Source: Neoalteromonas arenosi (GTDB lineage Bacteria; Pseudomonadota; Gammaproteobacteria; Enterobacterales; Alteromonadaceae). From it: DNA of 64,000 nucleotides. The notes beneath the pieces are model-generated. The model was not told where the DNA came from. It worked only from the letters and a program-made list of their open reading frames with translations, and ran no database searches. The stretch lies in assembly GCF_030362855.1 (NCBI RefSeq), contig NZ_JAUCBP010000007.1, positions 620,675 to 684,674 on the forward strand, given 5' to 3'. Below are positions 50,798-62,057 of this stretch, in pieces (the first letter of the stretch is position 1; each line of letters starts with the position of its first letter). Position numbers and translations under genes: made by a program.

Positions 50798-50952
50798 TTT
50801 GTCTGTTAATTGACCCAATCAGAACAACGCATTTATTTGCGTTATCTCACTTGGCTTGTGGTAGGATTTAGCATCAAAACAAAAATAATTAAACCAAAAG
50901 GAACGACACTGCTTCATGTTGCGTTCACTTTTAGCAATTTATATTTAGGGTT

Positions 50953-53397
50953 ATGGCGCGATTAACCGGTATTCAACGACTATTTGAAGTTGGGATGATG
51001 CTTGCGTGTACGTTGGCATTTTTCTTACTTTTAGCAATAGCTTCTTTTCATCCTGCTGATCCCGGCTGGAGTCAGGTTGGACTGCAAGCAGATGTGCAGA
51101 ACTGGGTGGGAGCCACGGGCGCTTGGATAAGTGACATCCTCTTGTTTAGCTTTGGTTATCTTGCATACGCAGCCCCTGTAGCGTGTGCATTGATTGGCTG
51201 GTTTTTATTTCAACGGGTAAAAACACTGACCGAGTTTGACTATCTAACCATTGGCTTACGCATCATTGGCAGTATTTTGTTTTTGCTTGGCCTAGCTGGA
51301 TTATTCAGTTTAAACACGGCTGATATATATAGTTTTTCCGCCGGAGGAATGGTTGGAAATGTTATAAGTTCAGCGTTGATGCCGTTTTTTAATTTGGCTG
51401 GTACGACGTTACTACTCATCAGTTTTGTGTTGACTGGTTTGACTTTAATGACCGGTATTTCTTGGCTGTCGGTGATCGATCACATCGGTGCAGGCGCTAT
51501 AGCCAGCGCGTTGTTTACCATGCGGCTGCCGAAAAAAGCGCAAACACTGGCTATACCACTGCTCAATCGCTCATCAGAAAAACAAGCATCCGAGAGTGAA
51601 AATGTCACTATTACCCGTATGCAAGCTCCTCCCGTTGATGAGCCGCTAGATACGCGTGCCGCTAAGCAAGAGCCTAACTTTGGCATTCCAGATGAAGTTT
51701 TTGACGAACCCAATGTTGTCGATGAGGTAGAAGTACCTGCGATTAGTCGCATCGATAGTTTAAAGCAACGGTTTGCCAATCGCCGTCATATTGATAGAGA
51801 GCAAACCAGTGAAGTCGTTACCAATGACTTGAGTAAGCCTGAGTCCGCAGAAAAAGAAACAAGTGAAGATGTTGGTATTACAGCGTCAACTGAACCTGTG
51901 ACACCAATGCCTTCATTCGATTTGCTTGAACGACCAGATAAACACGAGAATCCGATCTCTCAAGAAGAGCTAGAGCAGGTATCGCGCTTAGTAGAGCAAA
52001 AGCTAGCTGACTTTAATATTGAAGCGACCGTAGTGGGTGTTTACCCAGGACCTGTCATTACTCGTTTTGAGTTAGACTTGGCACCGGGCGTAAAGGTCAG
52101 CAAAATCACGGCGCTATCGAAAGATCTTGCGCGAGCAATGTCGGCCATTTCGGTGCGCGTTGTTGAAGTTATCCCGGGTAAATCTGTTATCGGCTTGGAG
52201 TTACCCAATAAAAACCGTGAAATGGTTAGGTTGAGCGAAGTTATAACCTGTGAGTCTTTCCAATCCGCAAGCTCAAGTTTAACCATGGTTTTGGGTGCGG
52301 ATATTTCGGGCAAACCCGTTATCGTAGATTTAGCAAAAATGCCCCACTTACTGGTCGCAGGTACAACCGGTTCAGGTAAGTCGGTGGGGGTTAATGTCAT
52401 GATCCTTAGCTTGTTGTATAAATCTAAGCCCGAAGACGTGCGGATGATAATGATCGATCCGAAAATGCTTGAGTTATCGGTTTATGAAGGTATTCCACAC
52501 CTACTGGCCGAGGTTGTTACTGATATGAAAGAAGCTGCCAATGCTCTGCGTTGGTGTGTCGGCGAAATGGAACGTCGTTATCGCTTAATGTCTGAACTCG
52601 GTGTGCGTAATTTAAAAGGCTATAATGCTAAAGTGCTTGCCGCCCAAGAAGCGGGAGAACCAATCAAAGATCCCTTGTGGAGATTTGAAGAAAGCATGTT
52701 AACCGAAGCACCTGATCTCGAGAAGTTACCGGCCATTGTCGTTGTAGTAGACGAATTCGCTGACATGATGATGATTGTGGGTAAGAAAGTTGAAGAGCTC
52801 ATTGCCCGTATCGCTCAGAAAGCGCGTGCAGCTGGTATCCATCTAGTTCTGGCCACACAACGCCCATCGGTGGACGTGATCACCGGCCTGATAAAAGCCA
52901 ATATTCCGACGCGGATTGCCTTTCAAGTATCGAGTAAAATCGATTCTCGGACCATCCTCGATCAACAAGGTGCAGAAACTCTGTTGGGGGCAGGGGACAT
53001 GTTATATCTACCGCCAGGTACCGGAGTCCCAACCCGTGTTCACGGGGCTTTTGTTGATGACCACGAAGTGCATGCGGTAGTTGCCGATTGGAAATCGCGG
53101 GGGGAACCGGAATACATCGATGAGATCCTTAATGGTGAAGCGACTGCAGAGATATTATTACCGGGTGAACAACCCGAAGGTCAAGATCAAGAAATGGATG
53201 CTTTCTATGACGAAGCAGTTGCCTTTGTGACCCAGTCGCGCAAGGTGTCGGTGAGCAGCGTACAGCGCAAATTTAGAATTGGTTACAATCGTGCAGCGCG
53301 AATTGTTGAACAAATGGAGCTCAGTGGCGTCGTAAGTGCATCAGGCCACAACGGCAACCGCGAGGTGCTTGCACCACCTCCGCCACCAAGGGATTAA
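50953..53397 (+). CDS. ftsK: DNA translocase FtsK
   Basis: An 814-residue divisome protein that pumps chromosome ends at the septum and activates XerCD. Four to five N-terminal membrane segments (about 15-180) are followed by a short acidic linker (about 200-335) and the motor: Walker [13 protein letters not shown] and Walker [12 protein letters not shown]. The C-terminal gamma winged helix ([17 protein letters not shown]) reads KOPS. The linker is much shorter than in E. coli. lolA starts 2 bases after it. Confidence 0.96.
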   Translation: MARLTGIQRLFEVGMMLACTLAFFLLLAIASFHPADPGWSQVGLQADVQNWVGATGAWISDILLFSFGYLAYAAPVACALIGWFLFQRVKTLTEFDYLTIGLRIIGSILFLLGLAGLFSLNTADIYSFSAGGMVGNVISSALMPFFNLAGTTLLLISFVLTGLTLMTGISWLSVIDHIGAGAIASALFTMRLPKKAQTLAIPLLNRSSEKQASESENVTITRMQAPPVDEPLDTRAAKQEPNFGIPDEVFDEPNVVDEVEVPAISRIDSLKQRFANRRHIDREQTSEVVTNDLSKPESAEKETSEDVGITASTEPVTPMPSFDLLERPDKHENPISQEELEQVSRLVEQKLADFNIEATVVGVYPGPVITRFELDLAPGVKVSKITALSKDLARAMSAISVRVVEVIPGKSVIGLELPNKNREMVRLSEVITCESFQSASSSLTMVLGADISGKPVIVDLAKMPHLLVAGTTGSGKSVGVNVMILSLLYKSKPEDVRMIMIDPKMLELSVYEGIPHLLAEVVTDMKEAANALRWCVGEMERRYRLMSELGVRNLKGYNAKVLAAQEAGEPIKDPLWRFEESMLTEAPDLEKLPAIVVVVDEFADMMMIVGKKVEELIARIAQKARAAGIHLVLATQRPSVDVITGLIKANIPTRIAFQVSSKIDSRTILDQQGAETLLGAGDMLYLPPGTGVPTRVHGAFVDDHEVHAVVADWKSRGEPEYIDEILNGEATAEILLPGEQPEGQDQEMDAFYDEAVAFVTQSRKVSVSSVQRKFRIGYNRAARIVEQMELSGVVSASGHNGNREVLAPPPPPRD

Positions 53398-53398
53398 G

Positions 53399-54013
53399 AT
53401 GAAGTTAATCGTAAATTTTTGTTTATTGGTATCTGCAATTTTTGCACATTCAGCGAGCGCTACCAGTGACGATGCGAAACACGCACTGCAACAACAATTA
53501 GCCTATTTAAAGGGGTTTGAAGCGCAGTTCCAGCAAACGGTAAGAGATGTTAATGGTGATCTCGTTCATGAGGCTGAAGGCATCATCACAATGCAACGTC
53601 CAAACCAATTGCATTGGCACACCACGTTTCCTGATGAAATACTGCTCGTTGCCGATGGTGAATCCGTCTGGCAGGTAGATTACTTTGTGGAGCAAGTCAC
53701 TGTTGTTAAACAAAGCAGTGCGGTTGAAAATAACCCGATGATGCTGATCACATCTGATGACCCGACTGACTGGCGAAACTTCAGTATTACTCAGCAAGAT
53801 GGCGCGTTCCAAATCCAAGCGTTAACACAGGGACCGATTGCAACGTTGACCTTGACCTTCACTGACGGTGTGTTGAGTCTATTGCAAAGTGTTGATGCAC
53901 AGCAACAGGTGTCTACGTTAGTATTTATTGACCCACAGGTTAACCCTGAAATAAATAGCAATAAATTCGAACCGCAATTACCTGACGGGTTTGTTTTGGA
54001 TGACCAGCGATAA
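53399..54013 (+). CDS. lolA: Outer-membrane lipoprotein carrier protein LolA
   Basis: A 204-residue periplasmic chaperone carrying lipoproteins from LolCDE to LolB. A signal peptide (LIVNFCLLVSAIFAHSASA) precedes the beta-sheet shell; LKGFEAQFQQTVRD and MQRPNQLHW are conserved. The frame extends upstream into ftsK but ATG 53399 is the correct start. It overlaps rarA by 14 bases. Confidence 0.95.
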   Translation: MKLIVNFCLLVSAIFAHSASATSDDAKHALQQQLAYLKGFEAQFQQTVRDVNGDLVHEAEGIITMQRPNQLHWHTTFPDEILLVADGESVWQVDYFVEQVTVVKQSSAVENNPMMLITSDDPTDWRNFSITQQDGAFQIQALTQGPIATLTLTFTDGVLSLLQSVDAQQQVSTLVFIDPQVNPEINSNKFEPQLPDGFVLDDQR

Positions 54014-55337
54014 TCTCACCGGCTCACTGTTTTCTGTAGAACTAACACAACCCTTAGCGGCACGTTTGCGCCCAACGGCACTCGATGATGTTATTGGTCA
54101 GCAACACCTATTAGCTGAGGGGATGCCGCTTGCGCAAATTGTTGCCACCGCTAGCCCAACGTCAATCATTTTGTGGGGGCCACCAGGAACTGGGAAGACT
54201 ACGCTAGCAGAAATTGTCGCAAATAGCTCGAGTAGCGCAATGGTCAATATTTCCGCGGTAACAGACGGCGTAAAAGAGATCCGTCGAGCAGTTGAAATTG
54301 CTCAGCAAAAACTGCAAGAGGGCAAACGCACAGTGGTCTTTGTAGACGAGGTGCACCGCTTCAATAAAGCTCAGCAAGATGCCTTCTTACCCCACATTGA
54401 ATCTGGACTGATTCAGTTTATTGGTGCCACAACCGAAAACCCTTCGTTTTCGTTAAACAGTGCATTATTGTCCCGCGCTCGCTTGTTTATTTTGAAGCCT
54501 TTAGGTGCCGAAGACCTAGCGTTGTTGTTAGAGCGTGCTTTGAGTGAGCTCAACAGTAACTCGACACAACCATTAGCTGTATCTGAAGCGGCTCAAACAG
54601 CGCTCATTCAGTTGTCTGCTGGTGATGGTCGGCGACTCCTTACACATTTAGAGTTAGCGCTGCAATTGGCAAACAATGGGATCATTGATGTCGAACAAAT
54701 ACAGTTAAGCAGTGGGTCAACTCATACCGCGTTCGATAAGAACGGTGACATTTTCTATGATCATTTATCCGCATTTCACAAATCAGTACGCGGCTCTTCA
54801 GTGGATGGCGCATTGTTTTACTTTGCGCGTTTGATCCAAGCGGGTTGTGATGCGACGGTCATTGCCCGGCGTTTGCTCGCTATTGCCAGTGAAGATATCG
54901 GCAACGCTGATCCCAGAGCGCTAAGTTTATGTGTGACGGCGTGGGATGTTTATCATCGAGTGGGTGCAGCCGAAGGGGAGCGCGCTATCGCTCAAGCCAT
55001 TGTCTACTGTGCTCTAGCACCCAAAAGCAACGCAGTTTATCAGGCGTTTAAAGCGGCACAGCGAACCGCTGCAGAATTCCCAGATACGCCCATTCCTGCG
55101 CATTTACGCAATGCGCCAACAAAGATTAGTAATGATCAGGGCCATGGAGCTGAATATCGCTATGCGCACAATGAGCCAGGCGCCTACGCTGCTGGAGAAG
55201 AATATCTGCCCAAAGGTGTACCCGGTGACTTTTATGCACCCAATGATCGCGGATTAGAAAAACAACTCGCGGCTAAACAAGATTATTTAAAGCAACTCGA
55301 TGCGATTGCGCGGGATAAATCGGGAAACACTCAATGA
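54000..55337 (+). CDS. rarA: Replication-associated recombination protein A
   Basis: A 445-residue AAA+ ATPase related to clamp loaders, acting at stalled forks. Walker A is GPPGTGKTTLAE, Walker B VVFVDEVHRF and sensor 1 IGATTENPSFSLN. It starts within the end of lolA and ends overlapping crcB (ATGA), so ftsK-lolA-rarA-crcB is tightly coupled. Confidence 0.96.
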   Translation: MTSDNLTGSLFSVELTQPLAARLRPTALDDVIGQQHLLAEGMPLAQIVATASPTSIILWGPPGTGKTTLAEIVANSSSSAMVNISAVTDGVKEIRRAVEIAQQKLQEGKRTVVFVDEVHRFNKAQQDAFLPHIESGLIQFIGATTENPSFSLNSALLSRARLFILKPLGAEDLALLLERALSELNSNSTQPLAVSEAAQTALIQLSAGDGRRLLTHLELALQLANNGIIDVEQIQLSSGSTHTAFDKNGDIFYDHLSAFHKSVRGSSVDGALFYFARLIQAGCDATVIARRLLAIASEDIGNADPRALSLCVTAWDVYHRVGAAEGERAIAQAIVYCALAPKSNAVYQAFKAAQRTAAEFPDTPIPAHLRNAPTKISNDQGHGAEYRYAHNEPGAYAAGEEYLPKGVPGDFYAPNDRGLEKQLAAKQDYLKQLDAIARDKSGNTQ

Positions 55338-55702
55338 CCATGTATATGTATGTTGCATTAGGCGGTGCTGTTGGGGCTTGTTTACGCTTTTTCATCACCA
55401 CAAAAGCTGATCTTTGGTTTGGAAAAGGTCTGCCCTTTGGTACACTAGCGGTCAATGTTATCGGGTCATTTTTGCTTGGGTTACTGTATATGTGTTTACA
55501 GGATGCCTATGCAGAGTCTCCGTATCGAGCGTTGTTGGGAATTGGCGTATTAGGTGCCTTCACAACCTTCTCCACATTTTCGCTCGATACCGTTCTCATG
55601 ATTCAACACGGTGAATGGTTTAAAGCGTTAGCCAATGTCGGGCTTAACGTTGTTGTTTGTGTAATGGCTGCTGGTTTAGCGGTCTTTTTAGTAAAAGGGT
55701 AA
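55334..55702 (+). CDS. crcB: Fluoride ion exporter CrcB/Fluc
   Basis: A 122-residue inner-membrane protein with four membrane helices. Family motifs are GGAVGACLRF near the start, FGTLAVNVIGSFLLG and GVLGAFTTFSTFSLDT, which lines the pore. It works as an antiparallel dimer. It overlaps rarA by 4 bases; no fluoride riboswitch fits in this coupled context, so expression is probably constitutive. Confidence 0.95.
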   Translation: MTMYMYVALGGAVGACLRFFITTKADLWFGKGLPFGTLAVNVIGSFLLGLLYMCLQDAYAESPYRALLGIGVLGAFTTFSTFSLDTVLMIQHGEWFKALANVGLNVVVCVMAAGLAVFLVKG

Positions 55703-57342
<1,640 letters not shown>

Positions 57343-57345
57343 TAT

Positions 57346-57702
57346 TTAAAATCTCACCACATGGTCGTATCTGGCTATGAAGTCACTAATCAGTGCTGAA
57401 TCCAATTCAGTGATATCCAAATCTGTATACACTGTATTGCTGTTGTTGAATACTGCCAAACTGTCTGAACATACAAATACATCGTCAATATCGTAAAACG
57501 GGAATGATTTGATAATTTTAGCCGTAGCCTGCTTACTCGAGTTTTCTGGCTTTGGTGTAGCAAGCAAGCTTAAGCCTGCTCCCAAAAATAGTGCGCTTGC
57601 TTGGTGACCATAGCCCGTCGAGGCCATTATGAAATCTAAACCATCCAAGGCCTGTTGATAGTTCTCGACACCACTTTCAAAGACTACGAGTATATTTGCC
57701 AC
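57346..57702 (-). CDS. tusC: Sulfurtransferase complex subunit TusC (DsrF)
   Basis: A 118-residue DsrE/F-fold protein, structural partner of TusD. It starts ILVVFESGVENYQQALDGLDF and ends ISDFIARYDHVVRF, the latter a TusC-type C-terminus. It overlaps the tusD stop by one base. No tusB follows it. Confidence 0.88.
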   Translation of the reverse strand: MANILVVFESGVENYQQALDGLDFIMASTGYGHQASALFLGAGLSLLATPKPENSSKQATAKIIKSFPFYDIDDVFVCSDSLAVFNNSNTVYTDLDITELDSALISDFIARYDHVVRF

Positions 57703-58067
57703 TAGAGTTGTACCAACGTTTCAACACTGTGTAATCGACTAAAAAACTCACCCATACCATGCGCTTCAAAATAGTTTGCCAGATTGGTTTCTGCAGAGAT
57801 ACCACGCTTTTCTGCGGCCGTTACACAAACTATTAAAGGTATCCCATGGGCATTAGCAATATGTTGCCACGCCTGTGTTGGGCTTTCATCATCACCGGCA
57901 GTAGAAAGGCATGCATTAGCGACATCAACACCATCGGCATAAAAGAAAAGGTGATCGATAGTGACGTTATTTGCGAGCATGTTCCGCACCGTGTTCAGCG
58001 CATTACGCGTGGCATGTTCGTCGCGAGGGGAGCTCGTTATGAGGCAGGCGATGACTTTGTTATTCAT
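57702..58067 (-). CDS. tusD: Sulfurtransferase TusD (DsrE)
   Basis: A 121-residue DsrE-fold subunit that accepts persulfide sulfur. The likely active Cys is in LIVCVTAAEKRGI, the TusD pattern. Its ATG lies only 3 bases after the T-run of a terminator hairpin that follows yccA, and no free Shine-Dalgarno is seen. Overlaps tusC by one base. Confidence 0.9.
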   Translation of the reverse strand: MNNKVIACLITSSPRDEHATRNALNTVRNMLANNVTIDHLFFYADGVDVANACLSTAGDDESPTQAWQHIANAHGIPLIVCVTAAEKRGISAETNLANYFEAHGMGEFFSRLHSVETLVQL

Positions 58068-58070
58068 AAT

Positions 58071-58099
58071 AAAAAAAACACCCCGATAAACGGGGTGTT
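58071..58099 (-). terminator. Terminator hairpin between yccA and tusD
   Basis: On the minus strand AACACCCCG and CGGGGTGTT (9-bp stem, 5-base loop; + strand 58077-58085 and 58091-58099) are followed by a run of T's at 58076-58071. It ends 3 bases before the tusD start codon, so it may act as an attenuator or mask the ribosome site. Confidence 0.85.
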
Positions 58100-58120
58100 T
58101 ATTGGATTTAATCGATTCGA

Positions 58121-58789
58121 TTAATCATCGCCACCGAATGCACCTAGAAGCTGCAATAACGATACGAAGATATTGTAGATACTCAAGTATAAACCAACTG
58201 TCGCTAGAATGTAGTTAGTCTCACCACCATTCACAATGCGGCTAGTATCAAACAAAATGAAACCGGACATAATGAAAATGATTGCTGCACTAATCGCTAA
58301 CGACAATGCTGGAATACCTAGGAAGATATTCGCAATCATCGCAACGATAGCTGTCAGCATACCAATTACCAAAAAGCCACCAAGGAAAGAGAAGTCTTTT
58401 TTCGTTGTTAGCGCATACGCTGACAAACCTAGGAAGATAATTGCTGTGCCGCCTAGTGCCTGCATGATTAAAGCAGGGCCACCTGGGAAGCTCATATATG
58501 CAGAAAGTAGAGGACCTAAAGAACCACCTAACAAACCGGTGAACAAAAATACTAACCCGATGCCTGCAGCCGAGTTAGCTTTCTTGTGCAGGATAAAAAG
58601 CGTAACGAATGCGCCAATTGTCATTGCTAATGCGCCGACGCGGCCTAATCCTATAGCCATAGTGATAAAAGCACACACCGCACTAAAAGCAAGTGTCATT
58701 GCCAACAACATATAAGTGCTACGCAACACTTTATTTGTTTGTAAAGCAGACGGTTGAGCCGTGCTAGCGTACATAGAACGCTGATCCAT
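58121..58789 (-). CDS. yccA: Bax inhibitor-1 family protein YccA
   Basis: A 222-residue inner-membrane protein with about seven membrane helices, a BI-1/YccA homologue. In E. coli YccA is a substrate and modulator of FtsH. A polar N-terminal tail (about 1-25) precedes the helices, and FDTSRIVNGGETNYILATVGLYLSIYNIF near the C-terminus (core FDTSRIVNGG) is family-typical. It precedes tusDCE on the same strand, as in pseudomonads. Confidence 0.92.
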   Translation of the reverse strand: MDQRSMYASTAQPSALQTNKVLRSTYMLLAMTLAFSAVCAFITMAIGLGRVGALAMTIGAFVTLFILHKKANSAAGIGLVFLFTGLLGGSLGPLLSAYMSFPGGPALIMQALGGTAIIFLGLSAYALTTKKDFSFLGGFLVIGMLTAIVAMIANIFLGIPALSLAISAAIIFIMSGFILFDTSRIVNGGETNYILATVGLYLSIYNIFVSLLQLLGAFGGDD

Positions 58790-58997
58790 TGTTACCCTCC
58801 AACAGGTGCAAGTTAAAGTTGCGCGAAATTACCATCAATTACCGCACTTACTATTTCATTAGTTACTTTGTAGGGTTTTTAGTTCCAATTTTCAAGTGCT
58901 TTCGCATCAGTAAACGACAGAATTCACGAACAATTGCATCAAAATCCGTCGAACTGATTATTTACTGGCCAAACAAATAAATTTTTACATTTACTAC

Positions 58998-59026
58998 TTT
59001 ACAAGCTAACCGTTCATCTTTACTAT
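58998..59026 (+). promoter_or_regulatory. Predicted promoter of tRNA-Ser
   Basis: TTTACA (58998-59003) and TACTAT (59021-59026) are 17 bases apart. A GC-leaning segment (TCGCACC) follows, as at stable-RNA promoters, and the tRNA begins 12 bases downstream. Confidence 0.65.
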
Positions 59027-59037
59027 TCGCACCACTT

Positions 59038-59129
59038 GGAGAGGTGGCAGAGTCCGGCTGAATGCACCTGACTTGAAATCAGGCGAAGGGTCAAACCTTC
59101 CGGGGGTTCGAATCCCTCCCTCTCCGCCA
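59038..59129 (+). tRNA. tRNA-Ser (anticodon TGA)
   Basis: A 92-base tRNA with a long variable arm, expected for serine. The acceptor GGAGAGG pairs with CCTCTCC before G and an encoded CCA; the T-loop is TTCGAAT. The anticodon loop reads CTTGAAA, giving TGA for UCN codons. Followed by its own terminator. Confidence 0.98.
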
Positions 59130-59138
59130 AAATTACGA

Positions 59139-59163
59139 AACCCCGCAAATGCGGGGTTTTTTT
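59139..59163 (+). terminator. Terminator after tRNA-Ser
   Basis: AACCCCGC (59139-59146), loop AAAT, GCGGGGTT (59151-59158), then continuing T's to 59163. Confidence 0.92.
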
Positions 59164-59207
59164 AATTTGGGGAAAAGGGATGCTTTGATGAGAAGCTCAG
59201 GTCCGAC

Positions 59208-59274
59208 AAAAATGCCGGGAGCATTTTTGAACGTGCGAAGCACGGCCCGAAGGGCGAAGGGCAGGAAGCCCGGA
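59208..59274 (+). other. Structured non-coding segment behind tRNA-Ser
   Basis: Several short hairpins stand in a row: AAAAATGC/GCATTTTT (59208-59228), CGTGC-GAA-GCACG (59232-59244) and GCCC-GAA-GGGC (59245-59255). It lies in a 363-base region (59164-59526) with no convincing gene, between the tRNA terminator and uvrY. An Arg-rich reading frame crosses it (59149-59358) but has no ribosome site I would trust. Confidence 0.5.
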
Positions 59275-59276
59275 GT

Positions 59277-59296
59277 AATCCCTCCCTCTCCGCCAA
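59277..59296 (+). repeat. Direct repeat of the tRNA-Ser 3' end
   Basis: AATCCCTCCCTCTCCGCCAA here is identical to 59111-59130, the T-arm and acceptor end of tRNA-Ser including CCA. The copies are 166 bases apart. Similarity continues loosely after both copies (ATTAC..GAAA..CC.GC), so this looks like a decayed tandem duplication. Confidence 0.85.
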
Positions 59297-59526
59297 TTAC
59301 AAGAAAACCTGCTTTTCAGCGCGAAGCCCGCAGAGAAAGAACGCTAGAGTGTTTTTGATTGATCCCCAGAGGTGGCACTCCCTCGTTTTATTTAAGTCCC
59401 AGATTAGTAAGAACCTTCGAGTAAATAATACTCGCGATGCCAGGATTGTGAAAAAACGGGATTTTCAATCGCTGCATAACGATGTAAAGTTAGGACTCTT
59501 CATTACAATACAAATAACAATTCAAA

Positions 59527-60171
59527 GTGATAAAAATTCTACTGGTCGACGACCACGACTTGGTTAGGACAGGCATAAAAAGGATTCTAGAAGACGTAAA
59601 AGACTTTTCTGTCGTCGCTGAAGCAAAGTGCGGGGAGGATGCCGTAGCTATCTGTCGTAAAGACGCACCGGATGTAGTTCTGATGGATGTAAACATGCCA
59701 GGCATGGGCGGGTTAGAAGCCACTCGTCAGATCATGCGTATGTCAGAAAATACTCGTGTAATAGGGCTTTCAATGCAAAGCGAAAGTCCTATACCAGCAA
59801 AAGTTATGCACAATGGTGCATTTGGTTTTCTAACTAAAGACGCTGAGCCCAACGAAGTTATTAATGCAATCTATAAAGTAGCAGCAGGGCAAAAGTATCT
59901 TGCACCGGATATTGCACAACAAGTGGCTTTGGGCTTCTTAGATATGTCTGATGCCAACCCATTTGATCAGCTAAGCGATCGAGAGCTTGAAATAACCATG
60001 ATGCTGATTAAGGGACAGAAGGTACCTGATATTGCTAATTTATTGAATATTAGTGCTAAAACCGTCAATACTTATCGGTATAGAATGTTTGAAAAACTGT
60101 CGGTAAACAGCGATGTCGAGCTGACTCATTTAGCATTACGGCATAAGTTGATCACCTCCGAACAGTTCTAG
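59527..60171 (+). CDS. uvrY: Response regulator UvrY/GacA
   Basis: A 214-residue regulator: an N-terminal receiver with phospho-acceptor Asp in DVVLMDVNMPG and a C-terminal LuxR-type HTH (LSDRELEITMMLIKGQKVPDIA, then ISAKTVNTYRYRMFEKL; core LSDRELEI). In relatives it answers BarA/GacS and drives Csr small RNAs. The start is GTG 59527, without a strong Shine-Dalgarno. uvrC begins immediately after its stop. Confidence 0.95.
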   Translation: MIKILLVDDHDLVRTGIKRILEDVKDFSVVAEAKCGEDAVAICRKDAPDVVLMDVNMPGMGGLEATRQIMRMSENTRVIGLSMQSESPIPAKVMHNGAFGFLTKDAEPNEVINAIYKVAAGQKYLAPDIAQQVALGFLDMSDANPFDQLSDRELEITMMLIKGQKVPDIANLLNISAKTVNTYRYRMFEKLSVNSDVELTHLALRHKLITSEQF

Positions 60172-61998
60172 ATGTCTGCTTCAAGCACTTTTGACATAAA
60201 AAAGTTCCTGGCAAACTTAACGCATCAGCCTGGCGTTTACCGCATGTACAGCTCGGCTGATGAAGTTATTTATGTTGGTAAAGCAAAGAATCTTAAAAAT
60301 CGTGTGTCGAGTTATTTTAAGTCGAACCACGATAACTCTAAAACTCGTGCATTGGTCGCCAATATCGCGTTTATTGATGTTACGGTCGTCAGTAGCGAAA
60401 CTGAGGCATTCTTACTCGAAAATAACTTTATTAAGAAATACAAGCCGCGTTACAACGTGGTCTTACGGGATGACAAGTCGTACCCCTATATCTTTCTCTC
60501 CGGTCATCAACATCCACGGTTATCATTTCATCGCGGCTCGAAAAAAGCCAAAGGCGAATACTTTGGCCCCTATCCAAGCGCGTGGTCAGTGCGTGAAAGT
60601 CTGCGTTCAATGCAACGAATTTTTCCGGTTCGTCAATGTGAAGACAGTTATTACCGATCGCGTTCAAGGCCATGCTTGCAGTATCAAATGCAGCGCTGTT
60701 CAGCACCTTGTGTTAATGGCTATGTCTCCGATGAGGAATACGCTGAACAGGTAGAGTGGGTGAGGCTGTTTCTCAAGGGTAAGAATAAAGAAGTTATTGA
60801 AAAGCTCGTACACAAAATGGATCAAGCAAGCCAAGACTTGAATTTTGAGGCCGCGGCCCGTTATCGCGACCAAATAGCAGCATTGCGTAAGATTCAAGAG
60901 CAACAGTTTGTAGCTGGCACGCAACAAGAACTTGATGTATTTGGTATTGCTGTTCACCGAGGAGGGGCGTGTATTCACGGTTTGTTTATCCGTGATAATC
61001 AACTCTTAGGCAGTAAATCCTTTTTCCCTAAGGTCCCTTCACTTGCAGATGAAAACGAAATCTTTGAAGCCTTCTTAACTCAGTTTTACCTCGCTGGTAA
61101 TAAAAAAATTCCAAAGCAAATTGTAGTACCGACTACTATCAGTGATAAAGCGACCATCGAGAAATTACTCTCGGATGAGGCACAACGCAAAGTCCAATTA
61201 TTTAGCGGTGGACGGGACGAAAAACGCCGGTATTTGCAATTGGCGCAAACGAATGCTGCTAATCAATTGTCCGCACAGCAAAGCCAACAACAATCGGTTA
61301 CCAATCGTTATGATGCATTGGAAGAGGTTTTGCAATGGGATACCCAAATACAGCGTATGGAGTGTTTTGATATAAGTCATACCTCAGGTCAACAAACGGT
61401 CGCATCATGCGTTGTTTTTAATCGTGAGGGACCATTAAAATCTGACTATCGACGCTTTAATATCGAGGGCATCACACCGGGTGATGATTATGCCGCTATG
61501 GATCAGGCGCTGCGCCGACGTTACAGCAAGGTTCAAGACGCTGAAAAGATACCAGATATTTTGTTGATTGATGGCGGAAAAGGCCAGCTTGCCCAAGCGG
61601 AACGCTGCTTTGAAGATTGGCCTCATGAGAAGAAACCACTATTAATAGGTGTAGCCAAGGGGACGACTCGTAAACCCGGGCTAGAGACACTAATAATGGC
61701 AGGAACACATGAAACGATGCCAATGTCGGCGGATTCACCGGCTTTACACCTAATTCAACATATTCGTGATGAGTCGCATCGATTCGCCATTGCTGGTCAT
61801 CGAAATCGACGTCAGAAGATCAAAACAACCTCATCATTAGAATCGATACCCGGTGTAGGGGCCAAGCGAAGACAAGCGCTACTTAAATACATGGGCGGCC
61901 TTCATGGCCTTAAAAAAGCCAGTAAAGACGAAATTAGTGCGGTCCCCGGTGTTAGTGCAGAACTGGCGGAAGTTATTTACGACTATCTTCATAGTTAA
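60172..61998 (+). CDS. uvrC: Excinuclease ABC subunit C
   Basis: A 608-residue UvrC that makes both incisions in nucleotide excision repair. The GIY-YIG domain is at the N-terminus (PGVYRMYSSADEVIYVGKA), then a UVR domain (about 205-240), the RNase H-like endonuclease domain (DISHTSGQ, LLIDGGKGQL) and a C-terminal tandem HhH. ATG 60172 directly abuts the uvrY stop codon. Confidence 0.97.
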   Translation: MSASSTFDIKKFLANLTHQPGVYRMYSSADEVIYVGKAKNLKNRVSSYFKSNHDNSKTRALVANIAFIDVTVVSSETEAFLLENNFIKKYKPRYNVVLRDDKSYPYIFLSGHQHPRLSFHRGSKKAKGEYFGPYPSAWSVRESLRSMQRIFPVRQCEDSYYRSRSRPCLQYQMQRCSAPCVNGYVSDEEYAEQVEWVRLFLKGKNKEVIEKLVHKMDQASQDLNFEAAARYRDQIAALRKIQEQQFVAGTQQELDVFGIAVHRGGACIHGLFIRDNQLLGSKSFFPKVPSLADENEIFEAFLTQFYLAGNKKIPKQIVVPTTISDKATIEKLLSDEAQRKVQLFSGGRDEKRRYLQLAQTNAANQLSAQQSQQQSVTNRYDALEEVLQWDTQIQRMECFDISHTSGQQTVASCVVFNREGPLKSDYRRFNIEGITPGDDYAAMDQALRRRYSKVQDAEKIPDILLIDGGKGQLAQAERCFEDWPHEKKPLLIGVAKGTTRKPGLETLIMAGTHETMPMSADSPALHLIQHIRDESHRFAIAGHRNRRQKIKTTSSLESIPGVGAKRRQALLKYMGGLHGLKKASKDEISAVPGVSAELAEVIYDYLHS

Positions 61999-62057
61999 CT
62001 TTTATTCAGCAAAAGGTTAAACTCTCAAAGTCGTAATCATAATGAGTCGTATATCTC

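Noticed and set aside
55250-55340. Fluoride riboswitch before crcB
   Set aside because: crcB overlaps rarA and no crcB-motif-like structure is visible in the coding sequence.
59038-59296. Active integration site (att) at tRNA-Ser
   Set aside because: The 20-base repeat is only 166 bases away and no integrase or cargo lies between the copies; duplication is simpler.
59149-59358. Arg-rich small protein behind tRNA-Ser
   Set aside because: No reliable ribosome site, and it begins inside the tRNA terminator's T-run; kept only as part of a finding.
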